This document shows positions 1 to 12,669 of a stretch of DNA of 64,000 nucleotides, piece after piece. The translations under genes were made by a program, and so were the position numbers. Origin of the DNA: Triplophysa rosa (lineage: Eukaryota; Chordata; Actinopteri; Cypriniformes; Nemacheilidae); contig NC_079902.1 in NCBI RefSeq assembly GCF_024868665.1, forward strand, positions 14,849,154 to 14,913,153. The letters are read 5' to 3'. The notes beneath the pieces were generated by a model that saw nothing but the letters and a program-made list of their open reading frames with translations, was not told the DNA's origin and ran no database searches. How positions within the stretch are numbered: the first letter of the stretch is position 1; every line of letters begins with the position of its first letter.

Positions 1-2212
1 AATTAGTCTCGACGAGGTTTGCGTAAGTGCAGATGGGGGTCAGAGGGAGAGGACGCCGGATCGAATGACAGCCGAACACAGGGTTGGGAAAGGCAGCAGG
101 GAGGGGAGGTAGAGGCTTCCATCAACTCTGCCTGTCTGCTTCCATCCGTGCCCAAGATCAGCCTGCTCTGGCACACAAGGGATTGTGGGATATGTTGGAG
201 TGTCGGTGTTAACTGTCAAATAAAGACTGGTTTTCCCACTACTATCCCTCACACCTGTCACCCAGGGCAACCCGTGCATAGTGGCCGAGCGGTTGGCTCC
301 CCTGGGCGGCTTTAAGGCACAGCCACAACTGGAAATCAATTGGCTGAGACTATTATGGAATGAAGTGAGGAGGAATATATTAGGGATTTACGTAGCGGGT
401 TAATGGGTAAACAGCAGTGAGGTATTAACTACAATTTGGTCTCTTCCGATGATTGCACTGGACTGGAGGCATAAAATATTAACAATAATTTATACAATTA
501 ATAAAATACTCTGTGTCTGTATTATATACTGTATACATTAAATTGCACGAAATGGAAGATTCAATTCAGATATCACTGAACGAATGCAAGGGCAAAGTGA
601 GCTGGGTTACTAAATAATAGTTTGGATTTTTTCATTCCCTGATAGGCCAGTGGCCACACATAAAAAGCTTATTCTTATTCATTACTGTCATTCGGATCAA
701 ATCATTATGACTCTTTCATATGAAAATCATCCACCTGCATGTCAAACAGGCATTCTTAACTACAATGAAACAGTCCGACAGACATTTTGACAGCTACACA
801 ATTGGCCGCAGAATTCATTGGAAAACAGCTTGAACCTCGCATGTGTATTTCCATCCATATCACACCCCAAGGGCACTACAGTAGAATGAAAATGTTGTAA
901 AGCAAATCCAGCCCTCCGTCACCAAAGAGCAGAGAGAAAGCGAGGAACCAGCCTTAACGCATCCTCCCTCTTTACTTTAGATGACAGCACCAAATGTCAG
1001 ATACTCATCTGGAAATAATTTCCATTCTATTATGGTGACAGGGGGCCAGCAGAATCTAATTAGCAGAAAAAAGTCCTGGAAAACCAGATTGGGGGTGATT
1101 GGTGATGGGGGCAGTGGTGCAGGGCAAACTCTCCAGCCTTCAGGCTCAGCGGGGGCTTGAACTGGAACTCGAAGAAGGGAGATAAGAGAAGGAGAGAGAG
1201 AGGTACTCAGGTGCAACGTGCCAGAGAGGAAAGTCTCTGTTGGTCTGTCGGAGCATAAACTTTGAATATTACTTGTTGAGTGATAGCAAACGAGTGAGAT
1301 GTAAGATAAAAGTGCAAAGAGCGGACAAAAATAAAACAAAATAAAAGAATTATTACTATTGCTTTGGATCATATTCTACAGTATGTATATTGAATGCCCC
1401 TTGTCCAATCAGATTAGATGAGTAAAACTATTGGATTATATAATATACATAACGATCAAAATTTAAGTGACTCGTGTTTTCTAATCCAGGCTTAAAAAAC
1501 AGAGACAAAGTTAACAAACATCCGCTGCCTCACATCAAAAAACCTTTCACAGAGCTCAGACATTTAGGGAAATAAATGTGTGTCCCCCGAGAACCTGCCA
1601 TTCTGCCTGTCCCCCTTTCACATCCGCACTATCAAACTAATCTAATGTCACGTTCAGTCGAAAGGTTAGGCTCAGCTTTTGCATTTATATTTTCCAGACA
1701 GAGAGTTTGACCTTTGCGGATCAAGTCGTTTTTTTCTCTCCTTGTGATGCCATCCAGCTTTACCAACCTCTAAAGTCAAGATTAGCATACATTACACAGA
1801 CTGGTTGAAGTGAACAAGGCAGAGAAGAATCTGTGGGGCTGTTTACGCAGCTTTGATTGACTGCGAATTATTTGTACCTTTTAGCCCATTTTTGGCTGGT
1901 TTGAAAAGAGTAATAAAAATTCTCTGGTTTCGATAAAATACTGCAGTCCAGCTCACTGCATTTTAATTGTATGTTTAAAGTGTTCTGTATTTCTTTTAGT
2001 TTGTCATTTGAACAAGTTCAGCGAATACATTTTCCATTGAGTGTTGACCCATACTGAGAGCAATTTCTGCCTAAAAAAAAGACGGCCGTGAGCAGTAGCC
2101 TATTCAAAGTACAAGTACAAGTACCAGAGGAAAGAAACATTAAAGATCCTGTGTATCTCCTTAAAAAGGAGTTTTTATTCATTTTCTATTCTTTTATTTT
2201 CTGTTCATCCAG
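1..2212 (+). other. pcdh17: 3' part of the last intron of pcdh17
   Basis: This stretch precedes the splice acceptor of the terminal protocadherin exon, so it should be intronic. I read both strands for a further small exon and found none with a recognisable protocadherin peptide between two good splice sites. The first ~330 bases are GC-richer than the rest, which is AT-rich and non-repetitive. A GTAAGT donor-like string near positions 23-28 was considered as an exon end, but the reading frame needed to join the next exon meets a stop just upstream. Confidence 0.6.
2176..2212 (+). other. pcdh17: 3' splice site (polypyrimidine tract and AG)
   Basis: A T/C-rich run from about 2176 leads into the AG at 2211-2212, and the protocadherin reading frame becomes recognisable immediately after it. 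The acceptor implies a split codon: two bases (AT) of the exon complete a codon started in the previous exon, giving Asp if the missing base is G. Confidence 0.75.
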
Positions 2213-2622
2213 ATCTGAGGCCTCTCCCTGACGTCGCCATGACGGGAAAATGTACGCGCGAGTGTACAGAATACGGCCACTCGGATTCCTGCTGGATGCC
2301 CGGACAGCCTTCACCCGACCGTACCAAAAGTTCCAAGAGTGGGCCGAAGCTCTCCACCTTTGTGCCTTATCAGGAGAGAGAGGGTCAGGAGCGTTTGATG
2401 GCAGACAGCAGCTCCAAACCTCTGGGAGAAGAGCGAAGTGGAGGTGGAGGCAACAAAGTGGCCAGCATTCGCTTTTTGCCACCCTACACTAGTGCCTATT
2501 CTACGGGCGGCGACGGCGGCAAGGACTGCCCCCTGGAGGAGATACCCCTGAGTCAGACAGCCGACTACGCCCCTCCCACCACACCATCCAGCCAAGGTTC
2601 CAAAAGAGAAATCTACCTGTGA
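2213..2622 (+). CDS. pcdh17: Protocadherin-17, terminal coding exon (partial)
   Basis: This exon encodes the last ~135 residues of the cytoplasmic tail of a delta-2 protocadherin, a homophilic cell-adhesion receptor of neurons. The peptide begins LRPLPDVAMTGKCTRE, continues with the Cys-containing HSDSCWMPGQ block, and ends in KREIYL before a TGA at 2620-2622. From memory this resembles the C-terminus of PCDH17 rather than PCDH8, 10, 18 or 19. The segment LSTFVP (2350-2367) fits the WAVE-regulatory-complex receptor motif (hydrophobic-x-T/S-F-x-x) described in delta-2 protocadherins, through which PCDH17 is reported to recruit actin regulators at cell contacts. The ATG at 2239 is internal, not a start; the upstream exons with the cadherin repeats and membrane segment lie outside the window. 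The frame is intact. The family call is firm; the choice of paralogue is slightly less so. Confidence 0.87.
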
Positions 2623-3375
2623 TGCGCCTGTTTTCCGTTTGGGTTTCGGTTCCACACTTGATCCAATTTACTTGTGATCAGCAATGCCTGTGAGAGGATA
2701 ATAGGCCTCATTGTCAAAATCCACCTCGAAACCAGACCCCAATTTACACAGATCATCTGAACATGCATCTCAAGTCTCCTCAGCCATGAGCTTAATGGCT
2801 GACACAACACAGCTAGTGTCCTGCTTCAAAACCCTTCGGGGGTTTACAGTATGTATGCCTGCACATTGTTAGAGGCTCTGGAAGCCAAATAGAAAGATGT
2901 GAAGAGAATGATTTGAAAAAAAGAAAACAATTTTGTGAATATCAATGAATAACAGAACCCCCACGTAAACCTTTAATGAAAGAATGTAAGGACAATTTTT
3001 AAGTGAATTTTGTGATAATTTAAGGTTAAGGGTATACGCCTATTTTATTCAGATTCTTTTGCTGATTTTTTAATATATACAGTATATAAATATATCTATA
3101 AATATTACTTCTGATCAGACTGTAGTTACCTTAAAACATATACGCTGGTGTACACATACAAATACGTTGTTATTTTTTTTTGTGTGTGCATAAGTGTTTA
3201 CAATTTTCAAGCAGGGTAATCCAGAAGATCTGGCAAACCAAACGCTGGCGAGGGAAATACATTTTCAACACGTACTTTAGTGAAAACATAGTCATCATTC
3301 TTTAAGTACTAAAGGGTAAATGTTTCTTACTTTGGTCGTTTTTTCATAGAAGGCTGTTTTCTTATTGTACAGTGA

Positions 3376-3383
3376 TGTAAATA
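3376..3383 (+). promoter_or_regulatory. Pumilio-type response element in putative 3' UTR
   Basis: TGTAAATA matches the PUM-binding consensus TGTANATA. It lies about 750 bases after the stop codon and would act in the mRNA, limiting translation or stability. One 8-base match is expected often by chance in AT-rich DNA, so this is only a candidate. Confidence 0.3.
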
Positions 3384-4791
3384 CAACACACGTCTAGAGG
3401 AACAATTTTCGCTCCCCTCCCTGTAACCGTACAGAACTTTGTACAGAACTTGTTGAGAGTAGACGTTTCTCAGACGTTTCGCCTCCCTGTCAGTAAATGA
3501 AGGACAACACAGAATGCTAAAGATAATCCAAGGAAGGAGCCTCAGCTGTCTATCTACAATGGACTCAAGCAAATGCAGAATTGGGGCAAAATGAAGAAGC
3601 AAGGGGAAAATACGGATTGCAGCAGATTTGCGTGATGTTTTTTGTCATTTTTGAAAAGTTGTCTCATGACAAGCTTCATCGTTTCCCAAGGGAGGCCTTG
3701 TGGAAACAGCATAGCGATCATAACTGTCACTCCTAGTGACTTTTTCCTGTATTTGATCAGATGACTCTAGTGAGATCTACAAAGCTCTAGGTGAGTTGCC
3801 CTCCAGGCTGTGATTCTGGGAGAGCTTTGTCCAACCCATCCCATCCTTAGGGAGGACCAACAACTTTTCACTATGTTCTCAAAAACACAGAACTTTCCAC
3901 GTGGTGTGCAATAGCCTCTTTGTATTCGGACATATCAAACTCTGTTGTGTAGATTTTGTGGTTGTGTCAGAGATTTCTTGCTCTGCTCTGTGGTAGGTGT
4001 GGGCCTGACCCTGACAAGCTGAATGCTCACAAGAGGTAGACGAGTTCAGAAGTAGTGACAGCAGAGCATTTCTCTCCGAAGATAATCGTTTGAGCATATT
4101 AAAGTTTTGATCCACAAATCCAGTATACTCTAGGATCTCTGAAATTCTGTTTTAAGTGTGTTTTGGTTTAATGACATTACAGGACTGCGGTGAACTTCGA
4201 AACCGATTTTAATTTGCCTGCATTTTACTAGCACATCACTGAAAAATCAAACTGGCACTTGCCTAACTGGGGTGGTTTCGTTAGATGCCACGATTTCCTA
4301 ATCTAAAAGCGAGGCCTTTCTGCGAGAGTTTACAGGAAGTTCATGCACGGCTGTTATTAATAGCGGATGATGGCAGCTTGGATTGAATCAAAGGCAACGC
4401 AGGTCAGCGAAAGCTCTAATGAAGCTCAAGCCTCGCACAATGAATGCACCATAATTTACAACATGTCAAAAAGTTAAGTGGCCACTTAAAACCGACTTTT
4501 AAATCTGTAGGTGTTAACAGCACACAGTGATGTATTGAGCCGCGTGCTTTAAGTTCAATATTTGATCAAAATGGCACCTTTTGAAAAAGTATAATAAGCA
4601 GACCAAAATCACCCAACACTTTAGGCTGGTGTCTCAAGTGAGGGATATATCTGATGTTTGGATATTCTCAAGTTCCTAGCCGACCCCTTGTACAAACGCT
4701 GACAGATTGACTTTGTGTAGATTTCATCCTCAAAGTGCTAAATTTAGCATTTATGAATCCCAATGAAATTTACGTTATACATCAAGCACCT

Positions 4792-5010
4792 GGGGCCTCA
4801 TGTATCAACTCATGTACAAAAACTTTGCGTACGCCAGCTTTCACGCTCACGGTCGGATGTACTAACAGTGAAATTAACGTGAGAATGTGCGTTCCTCCAC
4901 GCCAACTTCATGTCTGGCGTGAGTTTTTTTGTGCGTACGCACATTTACAGCTTTGTTCGTACGCAATGTTTTAGTATGGAATCAACGCAAGTCTTTGTAC
5001 ATGAGGCCCC
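4792..5010. mobile_element. Inverted-repeat element (MITE) with GGGGCCTCAT termini
   Basis: The ends are inverted copies (GGGGCCTCATGTA at the left, TACATGAGGCCCC at the right), and the body is rich in GCGTACGC-like palindromes, so the whole 219 bases can fold into one imperfect hairpin. A longer relative with the same termini and the same CGTACGCA body motif lies at 26075-26540. It has no coding capacity, so it would have depended on a transposase supplied elsewhere. It lies inside the putative pcdh17 3' UTR. Confidence 0.8.
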
Positions 5011-5534
5011 TGGTCTTTGGTCATCAGATACAATAACTAAGTGAAGATACAAATATCCCTGTTTGCTTTGTCCTCTTACATAAACAAACGTGACGATTTG
5101 AGCACATCATGGCTCGCTCACTCACTGATGTTGCTGTGGTCCTAAAATGTTGAGTTTGTTTTCTTCATCATACAGTACACATGTGGGGGTCTTTCCATTC
5201 TTTTAATTAGTCCAACTACTGACCTTATAGCAGTTTTCTTCTGTGACAAACAGAAAATGCTTAAGCTACATGAGTCCAGGTGCCACATGACAGTTAGACA
5301 GTCTCTCGCTCCCGCTGGGAAAACCTGCAGTGTATGCCTGGAGAGCAACTGTCACAGATACTGCTGGGTCAAACCGCTCTATGTGTGTGTGTGCACAATG
5401 TTGCGTACTGGATGTGTGTCTTTGCACACTTGTGTAACTGTGTGGATGCATGAAGAGTATCACTCGCTGCTGTTAAAGCTAGAAATTGTCAAGCATGACA
5501 TGTTTTCAATGGACAGATTGTGTCACGGCATCTC

Positions 5535-5540
5535 AATAAA
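5535..5540 (+). terminator. Candidate proximal poly(A) signal
   Basis: AATAAA about 2.9 kb after the pcdh17 stop codon, followed by a moderately T/G-rich stretch. Its use would shorten the 3' UTR but still keep the hairpin element at 4792-5010 in the message. Confidence 0.3.
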
Positions 5541-7233
5541 GGAATTGGCTCTTGCTGTGTAAAACATCGGACAGTAGCGCATTCAGTTTGAAGGAAAGCA
5601 TAATGACATATACACTGGGTTTAGAAATTTTGGTAAGGGAAAAAAAGTGAGAGAAAAATGTGTCAGCTGAAAGACAGTCTACTGGCACAGATTTTTTTAA
5701 ATTGTGCAATTGTAGCTGTTGGTTTGTACATTGAGTCTGATGTGGGATCAAATTTTTCGAAACAAAAGTGACCCGTATTAAATTAAGTGGCTCACAAATG
5801 TATTATTTGAGGTGAATTGTTGAAACACTGGTTATTCTTAATTTACCTGCTGTTATTTTATTGAAATTAAGGTCTTTTGAGTCAAATCCTTGCTGTCCCG
5901 TTATCTGCTTTTTTCCTCTACAGTAAAAATGAGTCTTACTGTTTTGTATTAACAGTCATAGACCAAAATTCACAATGGCTATTAGTTAATTACTTATGCA
6001 CATTTACTGATTGTTTTTAATGGTGTCCAACAGCAGCACAGTGATGAGCACATAATGTGAACTATGTCCTTTTTAAATTTGTTTATTTGTAAAAAAAATT
6101 GTCCATCTCGTGACTAGGCCATACTTTTCCAGTATTTTGGGGGGTTAATCTGCAGATTTTGTGGATTTAAAATGTGTTAAACAAGGCTTGGAATAGTACA
6201 CTCTTTGGTACATTTTCTGAAATATTGAAAAAATTAGCACACAATGTGGATTTGTAACAGGGGTGTTTCAGTCTGAAAAGTTCTTCAGGCGTAGATGGAC
6301 CCTCTCATGACTGATGCTCAGTTTCATCTTCACCTGAGCTCTGTTTCATTTGTGCCGGTGTATTTGATTACACAGAAATCAATCAAATCCAATGTGACTT
6401 AAGAATCAATTCTTTGAAGCATGGAGTTGTTCTGGTGGGAAGTCACCTGCCGCATGAGTTATGAACAAATCTGTCACAATGTTGCAGTGTCACATGCGTA
6501 ATAAAGCCCACCGTGCATTTCTGAGTATAACAGTGAACAGCATTATTTCACCCCATAAAAAGATTTTGCCATGCAGGGGCCGAGTGGCTACAACTTCATT
6601 ACTATGACTTTGGCTCTGAAATAAACACTTTAGCGACATGTGGGCATTTGCCTTCATGTGATCTCAATATTAAAAGTCTACAGCAAGTAATTGAAGAACA
6701 GCCGCTGTTTAAATAGATCATTACAGGAAGTACAAGTTTGTAGCCTAAGTGTTGGTTATATTTATATCGAAATGCTTGTGATGCCTGGTTTTCTTTGTAC
6801 AGTTTTATGTACATGCTAATAACGTGGCTTTTTAAAGAGTACAAAAAAAGAACATGAAAGTCAAATCTTACAAATTGTAAAATATTTTTCAAAGTAGAGT
6901 ATGCTAGTATGGGAGTGTGTTTGGGGGGTTGGGTGCACAGAATTTCCGTGCCCATGTCTAAAGTGTCATCAGTAACCATTCACTGGCTTCTAGTCTATTT
7001 TAAAGTTTTACTGTCTCCTTTCATTAAGTCTTATTTTTTTCTTGAGTTTTGTGTTATTTGCAAATAGTGGCTTTGAAGAGTTTTAGCCCTTTTCGTTCCA
7101 TTATGTTCTTATCAATATCCGCATGTTAAAGACGAGAAAGAAAAAAGAGGACAAAAACCCTGTTGTCTTTTATTTTTTGCTGAGCAAATCAAAGAAATAC
7201 CATCTTGTAAGTACTCCTTCCTTATAGCTTTAC

Positions 7234-7239
7234 AATAAA
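7234..7239 (+). terminator. Candidate distal poly(A) signal
   Basis: AATAAA followed within ~35 bases by T-rich and TG-rich sequence (7258-7300), as expected for a cleavage site with a downstream element. It would end a 3' UTR of about 4.6 kb. Confidence 0.4.
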
Positions 7240-7749
7240 ATACATTGTGTTAAAATGCTGTTTCCTTCATGAATTGTCAGTGGTTTTGTATAGCTTTGTA
7301 TTTGATTTGATTACATGGTCTATTTTTAATTCATCAGGGACAGTGCTTTGAAAATGTGTTCCCTCTTTCAAGTTCACTCTTTAGGGAACACATGTACCCC
7401 AGTGTAGCATCTTGCAAATAACTAGTGAACTACTGATTCAGCATGCCTGTGCTGACAGAAATCTACTCAAGTTGTGCTTTTCAATGTGTGTTAGTATAGA
7501 TCAGGAAGACTTTTCCAAAGTTTCCTAAACTTTCTTCAGCTTGTGTGGCATTTGTTCCTTTTAAACCCTACTAGATTTGTTAACCTGAGAGTGCTACTAA
7601 ATATAGGTTTTATTGATTGTCATACACGCTTTATTGGTTCTGGGGACACATTTATGATGCAAATTTGACTTATTTACTGTAACACATGTGATTTAAATCA
7701 TCAGATCATTAGCAGAGATTAATTTATCTGGGTGTGTCAAATATAAAGG

Positions 7750-7986
7750 CACAGTTTCACAGACAAGGCTTAGCTTAAACCAGGACTGTACCTTAGTTAA
7801 ATTGGGATTTTTTTAAGTCACTTTTATAAAAATGCTTTGGTAAAATATTGTTGGTGTGCATCTGTAGCCAAAACAATGGCACTGGTATATTTCAAGGTAT
7901 TTTAAAATATAGTTATTTTCAGTTAAGACAGCTCAAACATTCATTTTAATCTAGGGCTAGCCGTCATCCTTGTCTGTAAAACCAGG
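7750..7986. mobile_element. Inverted-repeat element with GTTTCACAGACAAGG-type ends
   Basis: The left end reads AGTTTCACAGACAAGGCTTAG and the right end is its imperfect inverse (CCTTGTCTGTAAAACC). The interior matches, in reverse complement, the element at 45279-45465, for example the shared segment around AACAATGGCACTGG. It is non-coding and non-autonomous. It begins soon after the candidate end of the pcdh17 transcript. Confidence 0.75.
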
Positions 7987-9840
7987 ACAAAATGTGAATC
8001 TTTTTGAACACAAACCCTAACAAAAAAATACAGATAGGTAAACCTATTGTTCAAAGGAGTCCTTGCGAGTTCAGTTGAACCAGTTTGTGTTATTTGGCAG
8101 AGAAAGAAAAGTCTGAAAAGTCTGCAGTTTGGAGCGGGATCATTAATCATTGAAGAGAAAATTGTACACCAAAAACATCTGCATAATTTCAAACAATTAA
8201 GATACAGTAAGTATGAAATACCAAATTCTAAAGCAAAACTAAAATAATGAATAAATGGAGAAAAACCTCGGGAGAAACCTATCTTAGCCTGGAGTGCCAG
8301 TTCTCCTCTGACACATTACAGCTGCAATCTTTCATCTGACAATAATATCATAATAAATTAGCTTCATATTGATAGTCTTAATGAGAAGTGAATCCACAAA
8401 AGTTAAACATTCAATGCACTTTCTCAGCAGTTTATAGCAAAACTTTTTAAAAGCTTGTTTATTCAGCACTTTTCTCTCCCTGTTTCCTTCCATCACTGGT
8501 GTTCTCATGAGGAGGATTTACCGAGCCCCTGAGTTCTTCCCGGAGGGCAGTGCTTGACTGAGGGTCAATGTTATCAGCCTCTCGGCCGATAGAGTGAAGG
8601 TTTTCCTCGGCAGCACAGTGCCTGCCCTCACCAACTGTAAATATTGGCTCTGCCGTGCAGGTAAATGAAGTGTCTAATGACGGGTGTTTGAAATAAGCCC
8701 TCACCTGCTGGCAGCCAGGCAGTCTAAGGACATCTGAATATGTAATATAGAAAAAGGCTGAGAAAGTCTGAAAAGAAAGGAGTGCGAGAAATGCTTTAAA
8801 CAGCACAGGCAAGGTGCAAGTATTTGCTGGCATATTTTCAAACCCGTTTCAAAAAGATTTTTTTTCCAATACACTCCAACTGGCTTTTATGAATGTACTG
8901 TACCGTCAGGTCGTCCTCCATCCTCAAGTTTCAGCTTTCTGAGAAACGTTATCTTTAAATAAACATTGTATTTCATTTTCAACAGGGTTTTAAAACGGTT
9001 ATTAATTTAAAACTTCCATTTGGTGACACAAATGGCAGAAAAATGAAACATGTTTCATTTAATTCATGTATGACAAAGTGGAAGACACTTGTTCAATGTC
9101 GAAAGTTGCAGATCAGCCTCATATTGATGACACGTGTCCCTCTTAAGAAAATGTCACGGCTATGAATATTCACTAAAAGGATAACCTGCTCAGGCATCAC
9201 TGTGTTTCTCAGCATGTGCTCATAATGACTGTGACAGAAGGTCAACTGCTTATGTGCAAAATGTGTGCATAAATGTTAATGGTAATCACTCAAAGCTTGT
9301 GTTTATTAGAGGACTGAACCATCTATTTATCCCCCCACCATCTCTCTGTTAGGGCTGACTGCTCCTCTCTTTCACTTGCGGTTTGCAGCATGAGGAAGGC
9401 ACATAACTGCAGGCGCTGTATGTAATGTTAAAATAAGATTAGTTTACCGGTGCACATCTCTGTATGAGGATAAGAAACAGTGCTTGCATTTAAAATGTCT
9501 AGCTATCCCAACGTTCCCTTTGCTGATGCCAGGTGTCCCACACATAATAGTAGAACATGGAGAAATTTTGTTTGGAGTTTCTTCCGGCGATATGTTTTAA
9601 ATGTAAAGCAGGATGTCAGAGTGAGTTATAAATTGGTCTGAAATGATCCCGAATTGAGTCCTGCCGTTTTTCAACAAAAAATGTTGACAGATTTTTGTGC
9701 ATTAATTTATTTCTTGTGCACAGTCCATTTAGTGAGTGTACTTTTCATCAAATCTTAATGTAAAATGCAACCAAACCCAAACTCCTATTTATATCCTTTT
9801 ACACTCAGTAGCAATTTTGTTTGGTTTATTAAAGCTTGTA
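7987..9840. other. Non-coding stretch, no recognised repeat
   Basis: AT-rich DNA without a gene. The segment 8480-8720 is clearly GC-richer than its surroundings and free of recognised repeats, and the segment around 9060-9300 also looks non-repetitive. Either could be a conserved non-coding element. Confidence 0.4.
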
Positions 9841-10010
9841 TAGGCGGTTTTAGCAGCAATAACATAAACAAACGTTATGTGGCCCAAACTAAACTTCTGG
9901 TATAGACCTCCGCAAAGAATCAATAACTGTTAAGTAGTTTTAATTTAATTGAATATAATTAATATAGAGTGCAATAAAATATTAATATCACTTAAATATA
10001 ATTTATATAT
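9841..10010. mobile_element. Truncated copy of the TA-flanked GACGGTTT inverted-repeat family
   Basis: The start (TAGGCGGTTTTAGCAGC) and the following AACATAAACAAACGTTA segment match the better-preserved copies at 20523 and 62587. No right-hand inverted terminus could be found, so the copy is truncated and its right limit is approximate. Confidence 0.6.
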
Positions 10011-12669
10011 AATTTGGGTATTGGGAAATGAGAAAAAGAGGCACCAGATTTTGGGCTCCCTCATTTTTAAAATCCCTATTTAACCCCTTGTTATAAGCAG
10101 TTTTATACGTGTTTCTTTAAATGTTGTTAAAACATAAAAACACAACAATGATGTTAAATCATCTTAATGATGACAAGAATGACGGTGAACCCATCCACCT
10201 CTAACTTCCAAATCGTAATTACTACCAGTCGCTCTGTAAACCCCTGGACGATGTGATAGATGGACAGATGAATAGATAGAGAGACGAAATGATGAGGTGA
10301 GAAGAAAGCCTACAGCGATGGAGGGAGGTCTGTCCTGAGGGGCCGCGCTGTAATGCCCTGCCATCATCCCTCGCCCCATGCACCAACCCTTCCTCTCCAT
10401 CACTGTCGGCCAAAGGGGGCAGCCCGGCCAACTGCGGAGGAGAAACGGTGCATGTCGTGTGGGTGAGGGCAGGGGAGTCGCCCCTGTGGAGCTTCTGGAG
10501 TTCTTTTCATATCAATCACACCACAGGCATGAGAGCTAAAGACAGACTCGCTGCCTGCCATCATCCTCTCAGTGCCGGAGCATTAAAGAAACTCCTACCA
10601 TCCAAACATCATCCTCCCATCCCTTCCCAAACACGTTCACTCCATCTCTATCTTGACCCTCTGTTGGCTGTCATTCTGTGGCTTTTGCCAGACCCCTGCA
10701 AATCGACTTCCATTAGCCTCAACCTGACAGTGGGTGTCTCTGGCAAAACAAAGTGTGAGTAATGCGATTTGTCTCTCCGTTGTTGTGCATTGGGAAATAG
10801 ACTGTCAAGTTGTTTGCAGATGTGAGAATAGAGAAACTGTGAGACAAGAGCGAGAGGCAGAGATTGTTGGGTGATGGAGTCTGGCGCGGTATAAGGAATA
10901 GCTCAGACAAACATTAAAATTTATTTTTGAAAATAGTCTTTTGTCATACGACAGACAGATACAACATGTATGGGAAATATGTTATTATTTATTTGCTTTT
11001 AAATTAATGTATTATAGTTCATTATTATTACTTGTTTATTTACGTTTGTCTGTCTGTATGTCTGTCTGTTTAGAGACTGGAATTTACAGTTTATTATTTA
11101 TTGCTTGTTAATTATTGTATTATAGTTATTGTTTTTTTTGTGTGTTTTATGTTTAACAGGAGGAAAATACCGGGTTTAAATGACACGAGGGAGAATAAAT
11201 GACAAAACTTTCTTTAAAATAAGAAATAGTCACACATAGCTGTTCTTTTAATTAAAGCATTCTAGAGAAGACGAAAAGAGGAGATTAAAATATGAAAAAC
11301 ATGGACCATGTAGATCAAGTCAGCATTTACAGTATATTGTTCCCCCACACATACAGCACTACTCATTTTAGCTCCCTGGAGGCTCAGTCATCTCTTCTCC
11401 ACCTTGTCCCATGGGTTTGTATTTTCAGCTTGGAAAATCTGTCATACTACCAGTTGTTTGCCGACTTGCTCAGACTTGCCACCCCAAACCACAGGTTCAT
11501 TAACAGGAAACAATTAGCCACCAAGCTTGCACGCAGTACAACACTAAATTTACAGCACGTGGCAGCATATCTTTTGCTGAAATGACTAGATTTCCTTCAA
11601 TCATTCTCATAACTGAATTGTTCCCAGTTATTATCACAAGATTTACTATTTGTATGAATAAGAAAGACGGTGGTTGATTGCGTTCAGGGTTGGGCTAAAA
11701 TGTCTGGTGGAGATGCAACATCACACCAGGGTTAATTCAGTAATGTGAAGATTTTATCATGAAATCAAATCAGAGGTCAACCGCGATGACTCTCATTTGG
11801 TAAAGAAGTCAAAGGTGGCAAAGTCAAAGTACATCTCATTTACCCAGAATGAACCTACTATTTTTCCCTTTGCTTTTAAAGGAATAATTTTGGCACAGAA
11901 ATACTGAGATGCAAATGCTGCCTCTTTATTTCATCTTTAAAAGAGTTCAGTGTGACCCTGACCCATAATAAATCAAAGCGCTACCTGGGCTTATTAGCTG
12001 AACAACCCCGGGTTTCTTTCTCTCTGATTCTTTCTATCCCCCATTCTCTCTCTCTCTCTTCCTCTCTCACTATCTGTTTTCCACCCACGATCGTGGGGTC
12101 TTATCTTCAGTGATATGCTGCTTGACCTTCCCTTCAGAGCCAGCAGTGAGGAGATGCTTCGTTGGAGTAGAGGATGCTGGAATGGATATTCATTAGTTAT
12201 GAGATAGCCGTCTGCATTCGCATGATGACCTCCAAGGATGTGGGATAAAAGACAGCCAACAATGAGCAAGTGATTTAAAGCCTACTCTCCTCTTTATGGG
12301 GTGACCTTCCCCTACAACCCTGGCCTAGCTTTCATACTCATCTACTTTTATTCAGACATCGCAGCTGTAACTAACATCTTTCAATAGGTCGCTGACTGGC
12401 AAAGTGATTTTTAACGAATTATCTGTTTATTAAATCATTTGTGCTAATAAGATGATATGCAGTGGGTCCCGAATCACTGTCAAATCTTATTGGTTGACCT
12501 GACCTGAAAAACTAAACTTATTTCTGAACATCTATGGTAAGTAAACATTCATTTGGCTTGATTAAAAACACTTTCAACGATGAAGGCTACTAATTTAAGT
12601 AAGAATCGCAAAAAAAGCTTAATTGAAATCTGCAAATTTGTTTAATTTGAGATGTCTGTGAAAGGTCCT
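10011..12669. other. Non-coding stretch with a GC-richer island
   Basis: No gene seen. From about 10180 to 10760 the composition is GC-richer and non-repetitive. Around 11045-11070 there is a short imperfect TGTC repeat, and around 12040-12070 a short CT-rich run. The remainder is AT-rich unique sequence. Confidence 0.4.

Larger units (their letters stand above)
2623..7260 (+). other. pcdh17: Putative long 3' UTR of pcdh17
   Basis: The sequence after the stop codon is AT-rich and lacks coding potential. Mammalian PCDH17 transcripts carry a 3' UTR of several kilobases, so an extension to the AATAAA at 7234-7239 is plausible; an alternative AATAAA lies at 5535-5540. Much of the interval is non-repetitive except for the hairpin element at 4792-5010. 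The true 3' end cannot be fixed without transcript data. Confidence 0.5.

Noticed and set aside
1..22. Possible end of the preceding pcdh17 exon before GTAAGT
   Set aside because: The frame required to join the split codon at 2213 contains a TAG at positions 4-6, and no protocadherin peptide is readable.
2250..2492. Alternative open frames overlapping the protocadherin exon on both strands
   Set aside because: They are shadows of the pcdh17 reading frame; only the frame ending at 2622 gives the recognisable tail.
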